A stretch of DNA of 64,000 nt from Streptomyces sp. A0958 (lineage in GTDB: Bacteria > Actinomycetota > Actinomycetes > Streptomycetales > Streptomycetaceae): the NCBI RefSeq assembly GCF_004795035.1, contig NZ_SSBK01000002.1:62001-126000 (forward strand). The letters run 5' to 3'. The first letter of the stretch is position 1. The number at the start of each line of letters is the position of its first letter. Under the pieces are notes generated by a model that saw nothing but the letters and a program-made list of their open reading frames with translations, made no database searches and had not been told where the DNA came from. A program made the translations under genes and the position numbers. This document shows, one piece after another, positions 45,867 through 56,083 of the stretch.

Positions 45867-46052
45867 AGCAGCCCCATCGCCTCATCGAACATCAGCGCCC
45901 CTACCCGACACCTGGACGCACATGCGTGTACCTGCCCTACGACGCCGGAGGCCACCCGGAGGTTGCACCCGGCGTACTCGGTCTCCCCGGCGGCCGAAGC
46001 GCCCCACCATGGAGCCGGACAGGACAGACCGCCACGAAAGGCAGGAACCGCC

Positions 46053-46550
46053 ATGACCCGCATCAGCTCCTCCCGGCACCCCCGCGCCCGGCGCGCCGTC
46101 GGCCGTACGCTGCTCGCCACCGCGCTCCTGGCCGCGGCCGTCGCCGTCCCGGCCGCGGCGGCCACCCCGCGCGGGACGACCGCGGCGGCGCCGGTCCGCG
46201 ACGAGGTCGCCTCCCAGGAGTCCCGGCTGGTCGACCACTTCTACGGCGCGTACATCGACGCCGTGTCCGCCGAGGACGGCGGCGCCCTGGCCACCGCGCT
46301 GCGCGGCTTCTACCTCACGCCCGCCCTGCGCGCCGAGCTGGACGACTGGGAGGCGGCCAACCACGCCGACGGTGTCCTGCGCGCCCAGGACGTCCCGGCC
46401 GCCTACCGGGTCACCGCGGGCGACAGCGGCGCCGGACACACCTGGTGCACGGTCCGCCTCACCTGGGGCTCCCCGGCGAACCCCACGTACACCTACCTGG
46501 CCGTGCGCTCGGACCTGGCGACCGGGAAGGTCTCCGGCATCAGGGAGTAG
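46053..46550 (+). CDS. Small secreted protein of unknown function
   Basis: Predicted 165 residues, ATG 46053. Sec signal GRTLLATALLAAAVAVPAAA, mature start near ATPRG. The domain (DHFYGAYIDAVSAEDGGALA, LRGFYLTPALRAELDDWEAA, AYRVTAGDSGAGHTWCTVRL, TYTYLAVRSDLATGKVSGIR) resembles NTF2/SnoaL-like or DUF3828-like alpha+beta folds found in exported proteins. That is an impression from helix-strand order; no catalytic residues are assigned. Confidence 0.65.
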   Translation: MTRISSSRHPRARRAVGRTLLATALLAAAVAVPAAAATPRGTTAAAPVRDEVASQESRLVDHFYGAYIDAVSAEDGGALATALRGFYLTPALRAELDDWEAANHADGVLRAQDVPAAYRVTAGDSGAGHTWCTVRLTWGSPANPTYTYLAVRSDLATGKVSGIRE

Positions 46551-46562
46551 CGCCCGTCCGGT

Positions 46563-49500
46563 TCACACCCCGGCCGGCTCGTCCTCCCCTATGAAGGTGC
46601 GCCACAGCACCGCGTAGTGCCCGTCCCGGGCGAGGAGTTCGTCGTGCGTGCCGTCCTCGACGACCCGGCCGTGGTCCATCACCACGACCCGGTCGGCGCG
46701 CGCGGCGGTGGTCAGGCGGTGGGCGACGACGAGGGTGGTGCGCCGGCCCGCGAGCCGGTCGGTCGCCCGGTTGACCTGGGCCTCGCTGGCCAGGTCGAGG
46801 GATGCGGTGGCCTCGTCCAGCAGCAGGATGTCGGGGTCGACCAGTTCGGCGCGGGCGAGCGCGATCAGCTGGCGCTGCCCGGCCGAGAGGTTGCGGCCCC
46901 GCTCGGCGACCTCGTGGAGGTAGCCGCCGTCCAGGGTGGCGATCATGTCGTGCGCGCCGACCGCCCGGGCGGCCGCCTCCACCTCGGCGTCGGTGGCGTC
47001 GGGCCGCCCGTAGGCGATGGCGTCCCGGACCGTCCCGGAGAAGAGGTACGCCTCCTGCGGTACGACCCCGAGCCGGTGCCGGTACGCGGTGCGGTCGAGG
47101 TCGCGCAGGTCGGTGCCGTCCGCCGTGACCCGGCCGCTCGTCGGGTCGTAGAACCGGGCGACGAGCTTGACCAGGGTGGACTTGCCGGCCCCGGTCTCGC
47201 CGACGAACGCGACGGTCTGCCCGGCCGGGATGCGCAGGTCGACGCCGCTGAGCGCGGCCTCCTCGCCGCCGTACGCGAACGACACGTCCTCGAAGGCGAT
47301 CTCGCCGCGCAGCGACTCCACCTCGCGGGCCTCGCCCGCGTCGGCGGTGGACGCCGGTTCCTGGAGGAGTTCCTGGATGCGGCCGAGGGAGACGGCGGCC
47401 TGCTGGTAGCCGTCGAAGACCTGGGAGAGCTGCTGGACGGGCGCGAAGAACAGGTCGATGTAGAGCAGGTAGGCGACCAGCGCGCCGGTGGTGAGCGTGC
47501 CGTTGTCGACCCGGCCCGCGCCGACGATCAGCACCGCCGCCGCGGCCACCGACGACAGCAGCTGGACGAACGGGAAGTACACCGAGATCAGCCACTGGCC
47601 CCGGACCCGGGCCTGGCGGTACTCGTCGCTGCGCGCGGCGAACCGGTCGGCCCCGTCCCCCTCGCGCCGGAACGCCTGCACGATCCTGAGCCCGGCGACC
47701 GACTCCTGGAGGTCGGCGTTGACGACGCCGATCCGTTCACGGGCCAGCTCGTACGCCTTGACGCTCTTGCGGCGGAAGAAGACGGTCCCGACGACGAGGA
47801 CCGGCAGGGTCGCGAAGACGACGAGGGCCAGTTCCACGTCGAGGACCAGCAGCGCGACCATGATGCCGAAGAAGGTGACGACGGAGACGAAGGCGGTGAC
47901 CAGGCCGGTCTGGAGGAACGTGGACAGCGCGTCCACGTCCGTCGTCATCCGGGTCATGATGCGGCCGGTCAGCTCGCGCTCGTAGTAGTCGAGGCCGAGG
48001 CGCTGGAGCTGGGCGAAGATCTTCAGGCGCAGCGCGTAGAGCACCCGCTCGCCGGTGCGGCCGGTCATCCGGGTCTCGCCGATCTGGGCCGCCCACTGCA
48101 CGAGGACGACGACGAGGGCGACGGCGGACGCCGCCCAGACCGCGCCCAGCGCCAGCTTGGTGACCCCGTCGTCGATGCCGTTCCTGATCAGGACCGGGAG
48201 CAGCAGCCCCGCCCCGGCGTCCACGGCCACCAGGCCGAGGCTCACCAGCAGGGGCAGCCCGAAGCCGCGCAGCAGCCTGCGCAGCCCGTAGGAGTCCTCG
48301 GCGTGGACGGCACGGGCCTCGTCCACGTCCGGGACGTCGTTCGCCGGGGGCAGGGCGTCGACCTGGGCGAGCAGTTCGGGCGTCGCGGGCATGCCGGCCG
48401 CGCCGGCGCTCCGGTCCTCCTCCCGGCGGACCCACAGCTCGGGGGTGATGCCGCGCTCGGCGTCGAACTCGGCGTCGATCTCCTCCAGGAGCGCGCGCTC
48501 CTGTGCCGGGTCCTCGGGGGCGGCGGCCGGGGGGTGGCCGGGTGAGGGGGTGCCGAGCTCGCCCGGGTCGGTGAGCAGGCGCCGGTAGAGCGCGCAGCGG
48601 CGCTCCAGCTCCTCGTGGGTGCCGAGGTCGGCGAGGCGGCCGTTGTCCAGGACGGCGATCCGGTCGGCGAGGTTCAGGGTGGAGCGGCGGTGGGCGATCA
48701 GCAGGGTGGTGCGGCCGGCCATCACCTGGCTCAGCGCCTCGTGGATCTCGTGCTCGACGCGGGCGTCCACGGCGGAGGTGGCGTCGTCGAGGAGGAGCAG
48801 GCGGGGGTCGGTGAGAATGGCGCGGGCGAGGGCGATGCGCTGGCGCTGGCCGCCGGAGAGGGTGAGTCCGTGCTCGCCGACCTTGGTGTCGTAGCCGTCC
48901 GGCAGCTCGGCGATGAACCGGTCGGCCCGGGCGGAGTGGGCGGCCTTTTCGATCTGCTCGTCGGTGGCGTCGGGGACGCCGTAGGCGATGTTGGCGCGGA
49001 CGGTGTCGGAGAACAGGAAGCTGTCCTCGGGGACGAGTCCGATGGCGGCCCGCAGCGAGTCGAGGGTCAGTTCGCGCACGTCGTGGCCGCCGACGAGGAC
49101 CGCGCCGTGCGAGACGTCGTAGAAGCGGGGCAGCAGCAGCGAGACGGTGGACTTCCCGCTGCCGGACGCGCCGACGACGGCGACGGTCTCGCCGGGCTCG
49201 ATGGTCAGCGAGAAGCCGTCGAGGACCGGGCGCCGAGTCTCGGCTCCGCCTCCGAGGTCCTCGTCGCTGGCGGAGGCGGAGCGCTGCGGAGCGTAGCCGA
49301 AGCGGACGTCCTCGAACTCGACGCTCGCCGGGGCGTCGGCGGGCAGCTCCTTGGTGCCGTCCGTCAGGTACGGCTCGGTGTCGATGAGTTCGAGTACGCG
49401 TTCCACGCCGGCGCGGGCCTGCTGGCCGACGGTGAGGACCATGGCGAGCATCCGGACCGGGCCGACGAGCTGGGCGAGGTACGTGGAGAACGCGACGAAC

Positions 49501-50351
49501 GTGCCGAGGGTGATCTCGCCCCTGGTGGCGAGCCAGCCGCCGAGGGCCAGCATCGCGACCTGGCCGAGCGCGGGGACGGCCTGGAGGGCGGGGGTGTAGC
49601 GCGAGTTGAGCCGGATGGTGCGCAGCCGGCCGGCGAACAGCTTGCGCCCGACCTCGCGCAGCTTGCCGGTCTCCTGGTCCTCCTGCCCGAAGCCCTTGAC
49701 GACACGGACGCCGGAGACGGCCCCGTCCACGACCCCGGCGACGGCGGCGGCCTGCGACTGGGCGTACCAGGTGGCGGGGAAGAGGCGGGCGCGGGAGCGG
49801 TGGGCGATGTACCAGAGGGCGGGGGCGACGGCGACGGCGACGAGGGTCAGCAGCGGCGACAGCCACGCCATGATGACCAGGGAGATCAGGAAGAGCAGGA
49901 CGTTCCCGATGGTCATCGGGAGCATGAAGAGCAGGCTCTGGATGAGCTGGAGGTCGCTGGTGGCGCGTCCGACGACCTGCCCGGTGGACAGTTCGTCCTG
50001 CCGTCTGCCGTCGAGCCGGCTGATCGTCCCGTACATGCCGGTCCGCAGGTCGTGCTGGACGTCGAGGGCGAGCCGGCCGCCGTAGTAGCGGCGGATGTAG
50101 GTGAAGGCGTAGACGAGGGCGGCCGCCGCGATCAGCAGTCCGGTCCAGACGGCCAGGGACCGGGTGTGGCCGACGACCACGTCGTCGATGATCACCTTGG
50201 TGACGAGCGGGACGAGGGCCATCACGGCCATGCCGCCGAGCGAGGAGCCGAGCGCCAGCAGGGCGTTGCGCCGGTAGCGCCAGGCGTAGCCGCTCAGTCT
50301 CCGCGCCCAGCCGCCCTGCTGCCCGCGCCCCGTCTCCCGTGCGTCCGCCAC
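46563..50351 (-). CDS. ABC exporter with two TMD-NBD halves on one polypeptide
   Basis: Predicted 1262 residues, GTG 50351 with GGGAGG upstream. Each half is a complete MsbA/MDR-type half-transporter: six membrane helices, then an ATPase. First half Walker A VVGASGSGKSTVSLLLPRFY near 395, signature TLSGGQRQRIALARAI near 500, and Walker B LLLLDDATSAVDAR (Asp-Asp variation at the catalytic Glu). Second half Walker A GETGAGKSTLVKLVARFY near 1054, signature LSAGQRQLIALARAEL near 1160, Walker B ILLLDEATASLDLA. So site 1 has a degenerate Glu-to-Asp Walker B, the asymmetric pattern of heterodimeric exporters. Substrate (lipid, drug) unknown. Confidence 0.92.
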   Translation of the reverse strand: MADARETGRGQQGGWARRLSGYAWRYRRNALLALGSSLGGMAVMALVPLVTKVIIDDVVVGHTRSLAVWTGLLIAAAALVYAFTYIRRYYGGRLALDVQHDLRTGMYGTISRLDGRRQDELSTGQVVGRATSDLQLIQSLLFMLPMTIGNVLLFLISLVIMAWLSPLLTLVAVAVAPALWYIAHRSRARLFPATWYAQSQAAAVAGVVDGAVSGVRVVKGFGQEDQETGKLREVGRKLFAGRLRTIRLNSRYTPALQAVPALGQVAMLALGGWLATRGEITLGTFVAFSTYLAQLVGPVRMLAMVLTVGQQARAGVERVLELIDTEPYLTDGTKELPADAPASVEFEDVRFGYAPQRSASASDEDLGGGAETRRPVLDGFSLTIEPGETVAVVGASGSGKSTVSLLLPRFYDVSHGAVLVGGHDVRELTLDSLRAAIGLVPEDSFLFSDTVRANIAYGVPDATDEQIEKAAHSARADRFIAELPDGYDTKVGEHGLTLSGGQRQRIALARAILTDPRLLLLDDATSAVDARVEHEIHEALSQVMAGRTTLLIAHRRSTLNLADRIAVLDNGRLADLGTHEELERRCALYRRLLTDPGELGTPSPGHPPAAAPEDPAQERALLEEIDAEFDAERGITPELWVRREEDRSAGAAGMPATPELLAQVDALPPANDVPDVDEARAVHAEDSYGLRRLLRGFGLPLLVSLGLVAVDAGAGLLLPVLIRNGIDDGVTKLALGAVWAASAVALVVVLVQWAAQIGETRMTGRTGERVLYALRLKIFAQLQRLGLDYYERELTGRIMTRMTTDVDALSTFLQTGLVTAFVSVVTFFGIMVALLVLDVELALVVFATLPVLVVGTVFFRRKSVKAYELARERIGVVNADLQESVAGLRIVQAFRREGDGADRFAARSDEYRQARVRGQWLISVYFPFVQLLSSVAAAAVLIVGAGRVDNGTLTTGALVAYLLYIDLFFAPVQQLSQVFDGYQQAAVSLGRIQELLQEPASTADAGEAREVESLRGEIAFEDVSFAYGGEEAALSGVDLRIPAGQTVAFVGETGAGKSTLVKLVARFYDPTSGRVTADGTDLRDLDRTAYRHRLGVVPQEAYLFSGTVRDAIAYGRPDATDAEVEAAARAVGAHDMIATLDGGYLHEVAERGRNLSAGQRQLIALARAELVDPDILLLDEATASLDLASEAQVNRATDRLAGRRTTLVVAHRLTTAARADRVVVMDHGRVVEDGTHDELLARDGHYAVLWRTFIGEDEPAGV

Positions 50352-50465
50352 CCGGTGCCTCCCGTTCGACCTGATCCGACGGAAGGCACCAACGCGGTGG
50401 GCTGCGGATTTCATCCCGCCGTAACGAATACGGGACCTTGGTCGTAGGTCCCCGGGCGGCGGCGC

Positions 50466-51434
50466 CTACCTCGGCTTGGCCGTGAGCATCCGGCCGGCCG
50501 GGGCCTCCGGGACCGGCGGGACGGCCTCCTGCGGGGCGACGGGCACGGTGAGGACCCTGGCCTTCATGATGCGCGGGTTGAGGTCCTTGTGAACGGCGCG
50601 GGCGACGGCCTGGATGGTGTTGACGCCGTCGTTCATCGTCTTGTTGTCCTGGGTGAGGACGGTCAGCGTGTAGTCGTGGCCGTTGCCCGTGAAGGCGCCG
50701 ATGCTGTGCACCCGCCAGCCGTGGGTGGCGCGCTGCAGCCAGCCGTTCTTGACCTGGACGGTGGTCCCGGTCAGGGCGCCGGCCGGGGTTCCCCAGCGCT
50801 GCGAGGAGACGACCTTGCGCATCAGCCCGAGTTCGTAGGAGCGGGCGCTGTCGCTGAGCACGGAGTTCTTCTCTGTGAGCAGGGTCAGCAGCCGCTGCTC
50901 GTCCTGTGCGGTGATCTGGGTGAGGCCCCAGTAGCCGCCGGAGCCGGGCACGGTGTGGGTCATCCCGGCCGCCTTGAGGAAGGCGTTGACCTTGCCGACG
51001 CCGAGCTGCTTCCACAGGCTGGTGGTCGCGTCGTTGTCGGACTTGGTGATCATCCTGGTGCTGAGGTCGGTCTCGCGCTGGGTGAGGTAGCGGTTGTGCT
51101 TGGCGTTGTCCCACAGGAGCGTGGCCAGCACGGTCGCCTTCACGACGCTCGCGGAGTCGTACTTCGAGGTGGCGCGCAGCGTGCACGTGGTCTTGGTGGT
51201 GCGGTCGTGGAGCGCGACCGCCACGGTCGACTTGCGGCCCTTGAGCGCGGCGGTGATGTCCTTCGTCAGCTGTGCGGCGAGCCCGGCCCGGCCGGAGGTG
51301 CAGCTCACCTTCGCGGTGGCGGCCGAGGCGGGCGCCGCGCCGAGGGCCACGGGCGCGAGGACCCCGGTGGCGACTGCGGCACAGAGCGCGGTCCAAGCGC
51401 GCCCGGATATACGGGATGTGGTCATGGTGGCCAT
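50466..51434 (-). CDS. Secreted class A beta-lactamase-like serine hydrolase
   Basis: Predicted 322 residues; ATG 51434. Signal WTALCAAVATGVLAPVALGA then APASA|ATAK. Penicillin-binding-type motifs: S-x-x-K in YDSASVVKATVLATLLWD, SDN in ITKSDNDATTSLWKQL, and VKNGWLQR in place of K-T/S-G. The general Glu of class A enzymes is not obvious and the K-N-G triad is unusual, so it may be a D,D-peptidase or esterase rather than a true beta-lactamase. A Pro/Ala-rich C-terminal tail is extra. It lies upstream of the double ABC exporter on the same strand, 114 bases apart. Confidence 0.83.
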   Translation of the reverse strand: MATMTTSRISGRAWTALCAAVATGVLAPVALGAAPASAATAKVSCTSGRAGLAAQLTKDITAALKGRKSTVAVALHDRTTKTTCTLRATSKYDSASVVKATVLATLLWDNAKHNRYLTQRETDLSTRMITKSDNDATTSLWKQLGVGKVNAFLKAAGMTHTVPGSGGYWGLTQITAQDEQRLLTLLTEKNSVLSDSARSYELGLMRKVVSSQRWGTPAGALTGTTVQVKNGWLQRATHGWRVHSIGAFTGNGHDYTLTVLTQDNKTMNDGVNTIQAVARAVHKDLNPRIMKARVLTVPVAPQEAVPPVPEAPAGRMLTAKPR

Positions 51435-51549
51435 GGTGCGTTTCCCCCTGAACGGTTCCTGCGGGCGGCCCCCCGGCACGCCCGTCAGAGATGACTCGCG
51501 GGCGTCCGGAAGGTTGTACGCACCGGCGGGAACGCGGGGGCCGGGGGTC

Positions 51550-53235
51550 CTACAGGTGGGTCGGCTCGAACATCTTCAGCAGGGCCGGGAGTACGACGAC
51601 CGAGGGGCCCGGCCGCGCGAACGCCTCGGCCAGGTCGGCGGCGAGCGTTCCGGGGCTCGTACGGACCGCCGGGACGCCGAAGGACTCGGCGAGGGCGACG
51701 AAGTCCGGGCGGGCCAGTTCCGTCGCGGTGGTCTCGCCGAAGGCGCCGGTGAGGTATTCGCGCAGGATGCCGTAGCCGCCGTCGTCCACGATGAGCCAGG
51801 TGACCGGCAGGCCGTACTGGCGGGCGGTGGCGAGTTCGGCGAGCGAGTACATCGCGCCGCCGTCGCCGGAGACCGCGAGGACGGGCCGGCCGGGGTCGGC
51901 CACCACCGCGCCGAGCGCCGCCGGGAAGGCGTAGCCGAGGCCGCCCGCGCCCTGGGCCGAGTGCATGGTGTTCGGGCGGCGCGCGTCGAAGGCGGCCCAG
52001 GCCCAGTAGGCGAGGATCGTCATGTCCCAGAAGCTGGGCGAGGCGTCGGGCAGGGCGGTGCGGATCTCGGCCAGGAGGTGCTGTTCCAGGTCGCGCCCCT
52101 GGGCGGCGATCCGCTCCCGTACGCGGGCGAGCACCCCGGCGACGCGCTCGGCGGCGGCCGGGTCCTCGCGCGGGGTGACCGCCTCGATGAGGTCGGCGAG
52201 GGCGCCGCGGGCGTCGGCGTGGATGCCGAGCGCCGGGTGGTTGGCCTCCAGCTTCCCGGCGTCGGCCTCGATCTGGACGACCCGGCCGCGCGGGGCGAAC
52301 GTGTAGTAGTTGGAGGAGAGTTCACCGAGTCCGGAGCCGACGACGAGCAGGACGTCGGCGTCCTCCAGGAAGTCGGTGGTGTGCCGGTCCTCCACCCAGG
52401 ACTGGAGCGAGAGCGGGTGCTCCCAGGGGAAGGCGCCCTTGCCGCCGTACGTGGTGACGACCGGGGCGTCCAGTCGCTCGGCCAGCGCGCGCAGCTTGCC
52501 TGACGCGTCGGACCGTACGACACCGCCGCCCGCGATGATCGCCGGGCGCTCGGCCCGCGACAGCAGGTCGGCGGCGACGGCGATGAGTTCCGGGCGGGCG
52601 TGCAGTTCGCGCGGGGTGGCGTCCAGGCCGGAGACGACGGGCAGCGTCGTGACGGCCTCCAGGACGTCCTGCGGGATCTCGACCCAGACGGGGCCGTGCG
52701 GGGCCGTCAGCGCGGACTCCCAGGCGGCGCCGATCGCGGACGGGATCTGCGAGGCGGTCCGCACGATGTGGACGGACTTCACGACGTCCCGGAACGACGC
52801 CTGCTGGTCGCGCAGTTCGTGCAGATGGCCGTGCCGGCCGCCGCCCAGGCCCCGGGCCGGGATCTGGCTGGACACCGCGAGTACGGGCGCCGACGCGGCC
52901 GCCGCCTCCTGGAGCGCGGCCAGCGAGGTCAGGGCGCCGGGCCCGGTCGACAGGAACAGCGGGGCGACCTCGCCGGTGACGCGCCCGTAGGCGTCGGCGG
53001 CGAAGCCCGCGTTGTTCTCGACGCGCAGGCCGACGTAGTCGAGCGACGAGCGGCGCAGCGCGTCGAACAGGCCGAGCGCGTGCTGTCCGGGCAGCCCGAA
53101 GACGGTGGTCGCGCCGAGGCCCCGCAGCGTCTCCACGACGAGGTCGCCGCCGGTCCGTCCGGGCGGGGGATTCAGTGCGGCCCCGATCTGCGCGGGGGTG
53201 AGCGCGGGCCGCTCGTCGTGGTGGTCGTGACTCAC
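51550..53235 (-). CDS. Thiamine-diphosphate-dependent enzyme (acetolactate synthase/decarboxylase-like)
   Basis: Predicted 561 residues; GTG 53235 overlaps the ureohydrolase stop by four bases. ThDP fold: N-terminal PYR domain with catalytic Glu73 ([15 protein letters not shown]), a central domain, and the PP domain with [20 protein letters not shown] near 455 and [16 protein letters not shown]. It lacks the FAD-type features I associate with acetohydroxyacid synthase and is closest in pattern to benzoylformate/2-keto acid decarboxylase-like members. Coupling to an agmatinase-family enzyme and a PucR regulator suggests a role in guanidino-acid or arginine-derived keto-acid breakdown (inference). 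Confidence 0.85.
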   Translation of the reverse strand: MSHDHHDERPALTPAQIGAALNPPPGRTGGDLVVETLRGLGATTVFGLPGQHALGLFDALRRSSLDYVGLRVENNAGFAADAYGRVTGEVAPLFLSTGPGALTSLAALQEAAAASAPVLAVSSQIPARGLGGGRHGHLHELRDQQASFRDVVKSVHIVRTASQIPSAIGAAWESALTAPHGPVWVEIPQDVLEAVTTLPVVSGLDATPRELHARPELIAVAADLLSRAERPAIIAGGGVVRSDASGKLRALAERLDAPVVTTYGGKGAFPWEHPLSLQSWVEDRHTTDFLEDADVLLVVGSGLGELSSNYYTFAPRGRVVQIEADAGKLEANHPALGIHADARGALADLIEAVTPREDPAAAERVAGVLARVRERIAAQGRDLEQHLLAEIRTALPDASPSFWDMTILAYWAWAAFDARRPNTMHSAQGAGGLGYAFPAALGAVVADPGRPVLAVSGDGGAMYSLAELATARQYGLPVTWLIVDDGGYGILREYLTGAFGETTATELARPDFVALAESFGVPAVRTSPGTLAADLAEAFARPGPSVVVLPALLKMFEPTHL

Positions 53236-54200
53236 TGGTGCCGGGCCTCCGCGATCTGGCGGGTCATGATCGTCGTCAGCTCGTACGCGGTGTGCGAGGC
53301 GGCGACGGAGGTGATCTCCGCGTGATCGTACGCGGGGGCCACCTCGACCAGGTCGGCGGAGACCAGGTGGCAGGAGGACAGGCCGCGCACGATCTCCAGC
53401 AGTTCGCGGGAGGTGAGGCCGCCGGCCTCGGGGGTGCCGGTGCCGGGCGCGTGCGCCGGGTCCAGCACGTCGATGTCGATGGAGATGTACAGCGGCCGGT
53501 CCCCGATGCGCTGGCGCAGCTGGTCGGCGACCTCGTCGGCGCCGCGCCGCATGACGTCGGCCGAGGTGACGATCCCGAAGCCCATCTTGGCGTCGTCGGT
53601 GAGGTCCTGCTTGCCGTAGAGCGGGCCGCGCGTGCCGACGTGGGAGAGCGCCGAGGTGTCGAGGACGCCCTCCTCGACGGCCCGGCGGAACGGCGTGCCG
53701 TGGGTGTAGGCGGCGCCGAAGTAGGTGTCCCAGGTGTCGAGGTGGGCGTCGAAGTGGAGCAGGGCGACCGGGCCGTGCTTCTTGGCGACGGAACGCAGCA
53801 GCGGCAGCGCGATGGTGTGGTCGCCGCCGAGGGTCATCAGCCGGGCCCCCGTGCCGAGCAGTTCGTCGGCGGCGGCCTCGACGGTCTCCACGGCCTCCTC
53901 GATGTTGAAGGGGTTGGCCGCGATGTCACCGGCGTCGGCGACCTGTGCGAGGGCGAACGGCGAGGCGTCCTGCGCCGGGTTGTACGGGCGCAGCAGCCGC
54001 GAGGCCTCCCGGATCGCGTTGCCGCCGAAGCGGGCGCCGGGCCGGTAGGAGACGCCCGAGTCGAACGGCACCCCGACCACGGCGACGTCCGCCGTGCCGA
54101 CCTCGTCCAGGCGGGGCAGCCGCGCGAACGTCGCGGGCCCGGCGTACCGGGGGACGCGGGAGGAGTCGACGGGGCCGCGCGGCGTCTGGCTGCTGCTCAT
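53232..54200 (-). CDS. Agmatinase/guanidinobutyrase-family ureohydrolase
   Basis: Predicted 322 residues, ATG 54200. All manganese-binding motifs of the arginase superfamily are present: [13 protein letters not shown] near 124-136, [15 protein letters not shown] near 148, and [20 protein letters not shown] near 238-257 (DIDxLDP). It should release urea from a guanidino compound; whether agmatine, 4-guanidinobutyrate or 3-guanidinopropionate cannot be told. The product amine (putrescine or GABA) fits the coupled ThDP enzyme less directly. First gene of a two-gene operon, divergent from a PucR regulator. Confidence 0.92.
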   Translation of the reverse strand: MSSSQTPRGPVDSSRVPRYAGPATFARLPRLDEVGTADVAVVGVPFDSGVSYRPGARFGGNAIREASRLLRPYNPAQDASPFALAQVADAGDIAANPFNIEEAVETVEAAADELLGTGARLMTLGGDHTIALPLLRSVAKKHGPVALLHFDAHLDTWDTYFGAAYTHGTPFRRAVEEGVLDTSALSHVGTRGPLYGKQDLTDDAKMGFGIVTSADVMRRGADEVADQLRQRIGDRPLYISIDIDVLDPAHAPGTGTPEAGGLTSRELLEIVRGLSSCHLVSADLVEVAPAYDHAEITSVAASHTAYELTTIMTRQIAEARHQ

Positions 54201-54316
54201 GGTGGGGGTGCCTTTCCTTCGGTGTGCGGGGTGCCGGAGCGACGCTAGGTGGCCCGGGGCCCGCACTGAAGTGTACGTTTCCTCCACTCCAGCCCCTCGG
54301 AACGGACGAACCATCC

Positions 54317-55924
54317 ATGCCCGACCTCCCCGGTCTCCCCGGCCTCCCCGACCTGCCCGGCCCGCCCGGCCTCCCCGCAACGCCCTCCGCGTCCGCTCCC
54401 CCGACCCCGCCCGTGGCGCTGGCCGAACTGCTGGCGCGCGAGGAACTGGAGCTGAGGCTGATCGCGGGCCCCGGCGAGGCGGAGCTGCTGTGGGTGCACG
54501 CGTCGGAGATGGCCGACCCGTACCCGTACCTGCTCGGGGGCGAGCTGCTGCTGAGTGCCGGGGTGCTGCTCACGAACCCGGACGCGTATGTGGCCCGGCT
54601 GGTGGAGGCGGGGGCGGCGGCGCTCGGTTTCGGGGTGCGGCCGGTGCACGAGGCGGTGCCGCCGGAGCTGGTCGCGGCGTGCGACCGGCACGGGATGCCG
54701 CTGGTCGAGGTGGGGCCGGGCACCCCGTTCACCGCGATCGCGCGGGCGGTGTGGGGGCTGATGGCCGCCGCACGGGAGCGCGAGCTGCGCCGGGTGACCC
54801 GCGCCCAGCAGGCCCTGGCCACGGCGGCGGCCCGCCCGGACCCGGTGCCGGAGGTGCTGCGCCGGCTGGCCGTCCGGCTCGACGGCCGGGCGGCCCTGCT
54901 GACGGCCGGCGGCGAGGAGCTGCACGCGGCGGGCCCGCGTCCGGCCCCCGGGGTGACCGACGCGCTGGGGCGCCTCGCCCGGCTCGTCGCGCGGGAGGGG
55001 CCCGGCGCCCCCGCCTCCGCGACGGACACGGTCGACGGCTCCCACCTGCTCGCGTACCCCCTGGGCGGCACCGAACGGCCGGCCCTCGCGGTGGCGACCC
55101 GGCACCGGCTGCCGGGCGACCACACGATCGCGGGCGTCGCCGCGGTCCTCCTCTCCCTCCTCACCGCCCCCCACCAGGGCGCGACCGCCACCGCCCGCTC
55201 GGCCGCCCTCGTCCGGATGCTCCTCGGGGCCGCCCCCGACGAAGTGGCCCCGCTGCTCGGCGAAGACCCGTGGACGGTGGTGCACGCCCACCGCACCGAC
55301 GGCACCCCGGCGGACCGGTTCGCGGCGGAGGCGCTGGGGGCGGCACTGGGCTCGGGGCTGGTGGACGGGGGGCGCGAGGCGGAGTCGGAGTGGGGCGCGG
55401 CGCCGGAGCCGGGAGCCGACCAAGGGCGCGGGGCCGACGCGGCGGCGGACGCGCGGGTGCGCGGGGCCGACGCGGGCGCGCGCCCCGCCCCCGTACGCGT
55501 GCTGCTCCCCGCCGGCCGTACGGCGGCCCCGCAGCCCGGGTGGACGCTCGGCGCCTCCGCTCCCCGCCCCGCCGCCGATCTCGCCGACGCCGACACCGGG
55601 GCGGCCCGCGCCCTGGGCCACGCGGAGGCGACCCGCGCCCCGCTGCACACGGAGACCCCGCTCACCGGCCTCGCCGCCCTGCTCCCGCCCGGCCCGGCCG
55701 CCGCCCACGCCCGCGCCCTCCTCGCCCCGCTCACCGCGCCGCTCGCCGAGACCCTGCGCTGCTGGCTCTCCCTGCACGGCAGCTGGGACCGGACGGCGGT
55801 GGCCCTGTCCGTCCACCGCAACACCGTCCGCCAACGGATCGCGCGGTGCGGGGAGTTGCTGGGGGTGGATCTCGACGCCATGGACGTACGCACGGAGTTG
55901 TGGCTCGCGCTGCGGCGGGGGTGA
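54317..55924 (+). CDS. PucR-family transcriptional regulator
   Basis: Predicted 535 residues from ATG 54317. The first 20 residues are [11 protein letters not shown] repeats, then the PucR N-terminal domain ([40 protein letters not shown]). The GGDEF-like middle part and the C-terminal HTH_30 ([40 protein letters not shown]) are in order. Runs of Ala, Gly, Asp and Arg in the middle (about 370-405) are an expanded linker. Divergent from the ureohydrolase-ThDP operon across 116 bases, so most probably its nitrogen-source-dependent activator. Confidence 0.9.
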   Translation: MPDLPGLPGLPDLPGPPGLPATPSASAPPTPPVALAELLAREELELRLIAGPGEAELLWVHASEMADPYPYLLGGELLLSAGVLLTNPDAYVARLVEAGAAALGFGVRPVHEAVPPELVAACDRHGMPLVEVGPGTPFTAIARAVWGLMAAARERELRRVTRAQQALATAAARPDPVPEVLRRLAVRLDGRAALLTAGGEELHAAGPRPAPGVTDALGRLARLVAREGPGAPASATDTVDGSHLLAYPLGGTERPALAVATRHRLPGDHTIAGVAAVLLSLLTAPHQGATATARSAALVRMLLGAAPDEVAPLLGEDPWTVVHAHRTDGTPADRFAAEALGAALGSGLVDGGREAESEWGAAPEPGADQGRGADAAADARVRGADAGARPAPVRVLLPAGRTAAPQPGWTLGASAPRPAADLADADTGAARALGHAEATRAPLHTETPLTGLAALLPPGPAAAHARALLAPLTAPLAETLRCWLSLHGSWDRTAVALSVHRNTVRQRIARCGELLGVDLDAMDVRTELWLALRRG

Positions 55925-56013
55925 GCGCGGATGCGCCGCAACACCGTTGCCACGGAGGCCGGTTCAAGTACCGGCCGCAGGACCCGGGTCGCGGATGTGA
56001 TGGGATCTCCCCC

Positions 56014-56050
56014 GGTTCCCTTTTTCGTTCGCGAACGGGAAAAGGGAACC
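56014..56050. promoter_or_regulatory. 37-bp near-perfect palindrome upstream of a lipoprotein gene
   Basis: GGTTCCCTTTT (56014-56024) and AAAAGGGAACC (56040-56050) flank an inner palindrome CGTTCGCGAACG (56026-56037); only a wobble and one extra G break the symmetry. It begins 90 bases after the pucR stop and ends 33 bases before the ATG at 56084. As DNA it could be an operator; as RNA a stem-loop in the leader or a terminator of pucR. Confidence 0.75.
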
Positions 56051-56083
56051 GGACCAGCACGAGTGAGAGAGGTAACGGGGAAC

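Noticed and set aside
47737..51396. 1219-residue minus-strand frame overlapping the ABC exporter
   Set aside because: Arg/Pro-rich shadow of the true exporter frame, no membrane helices.
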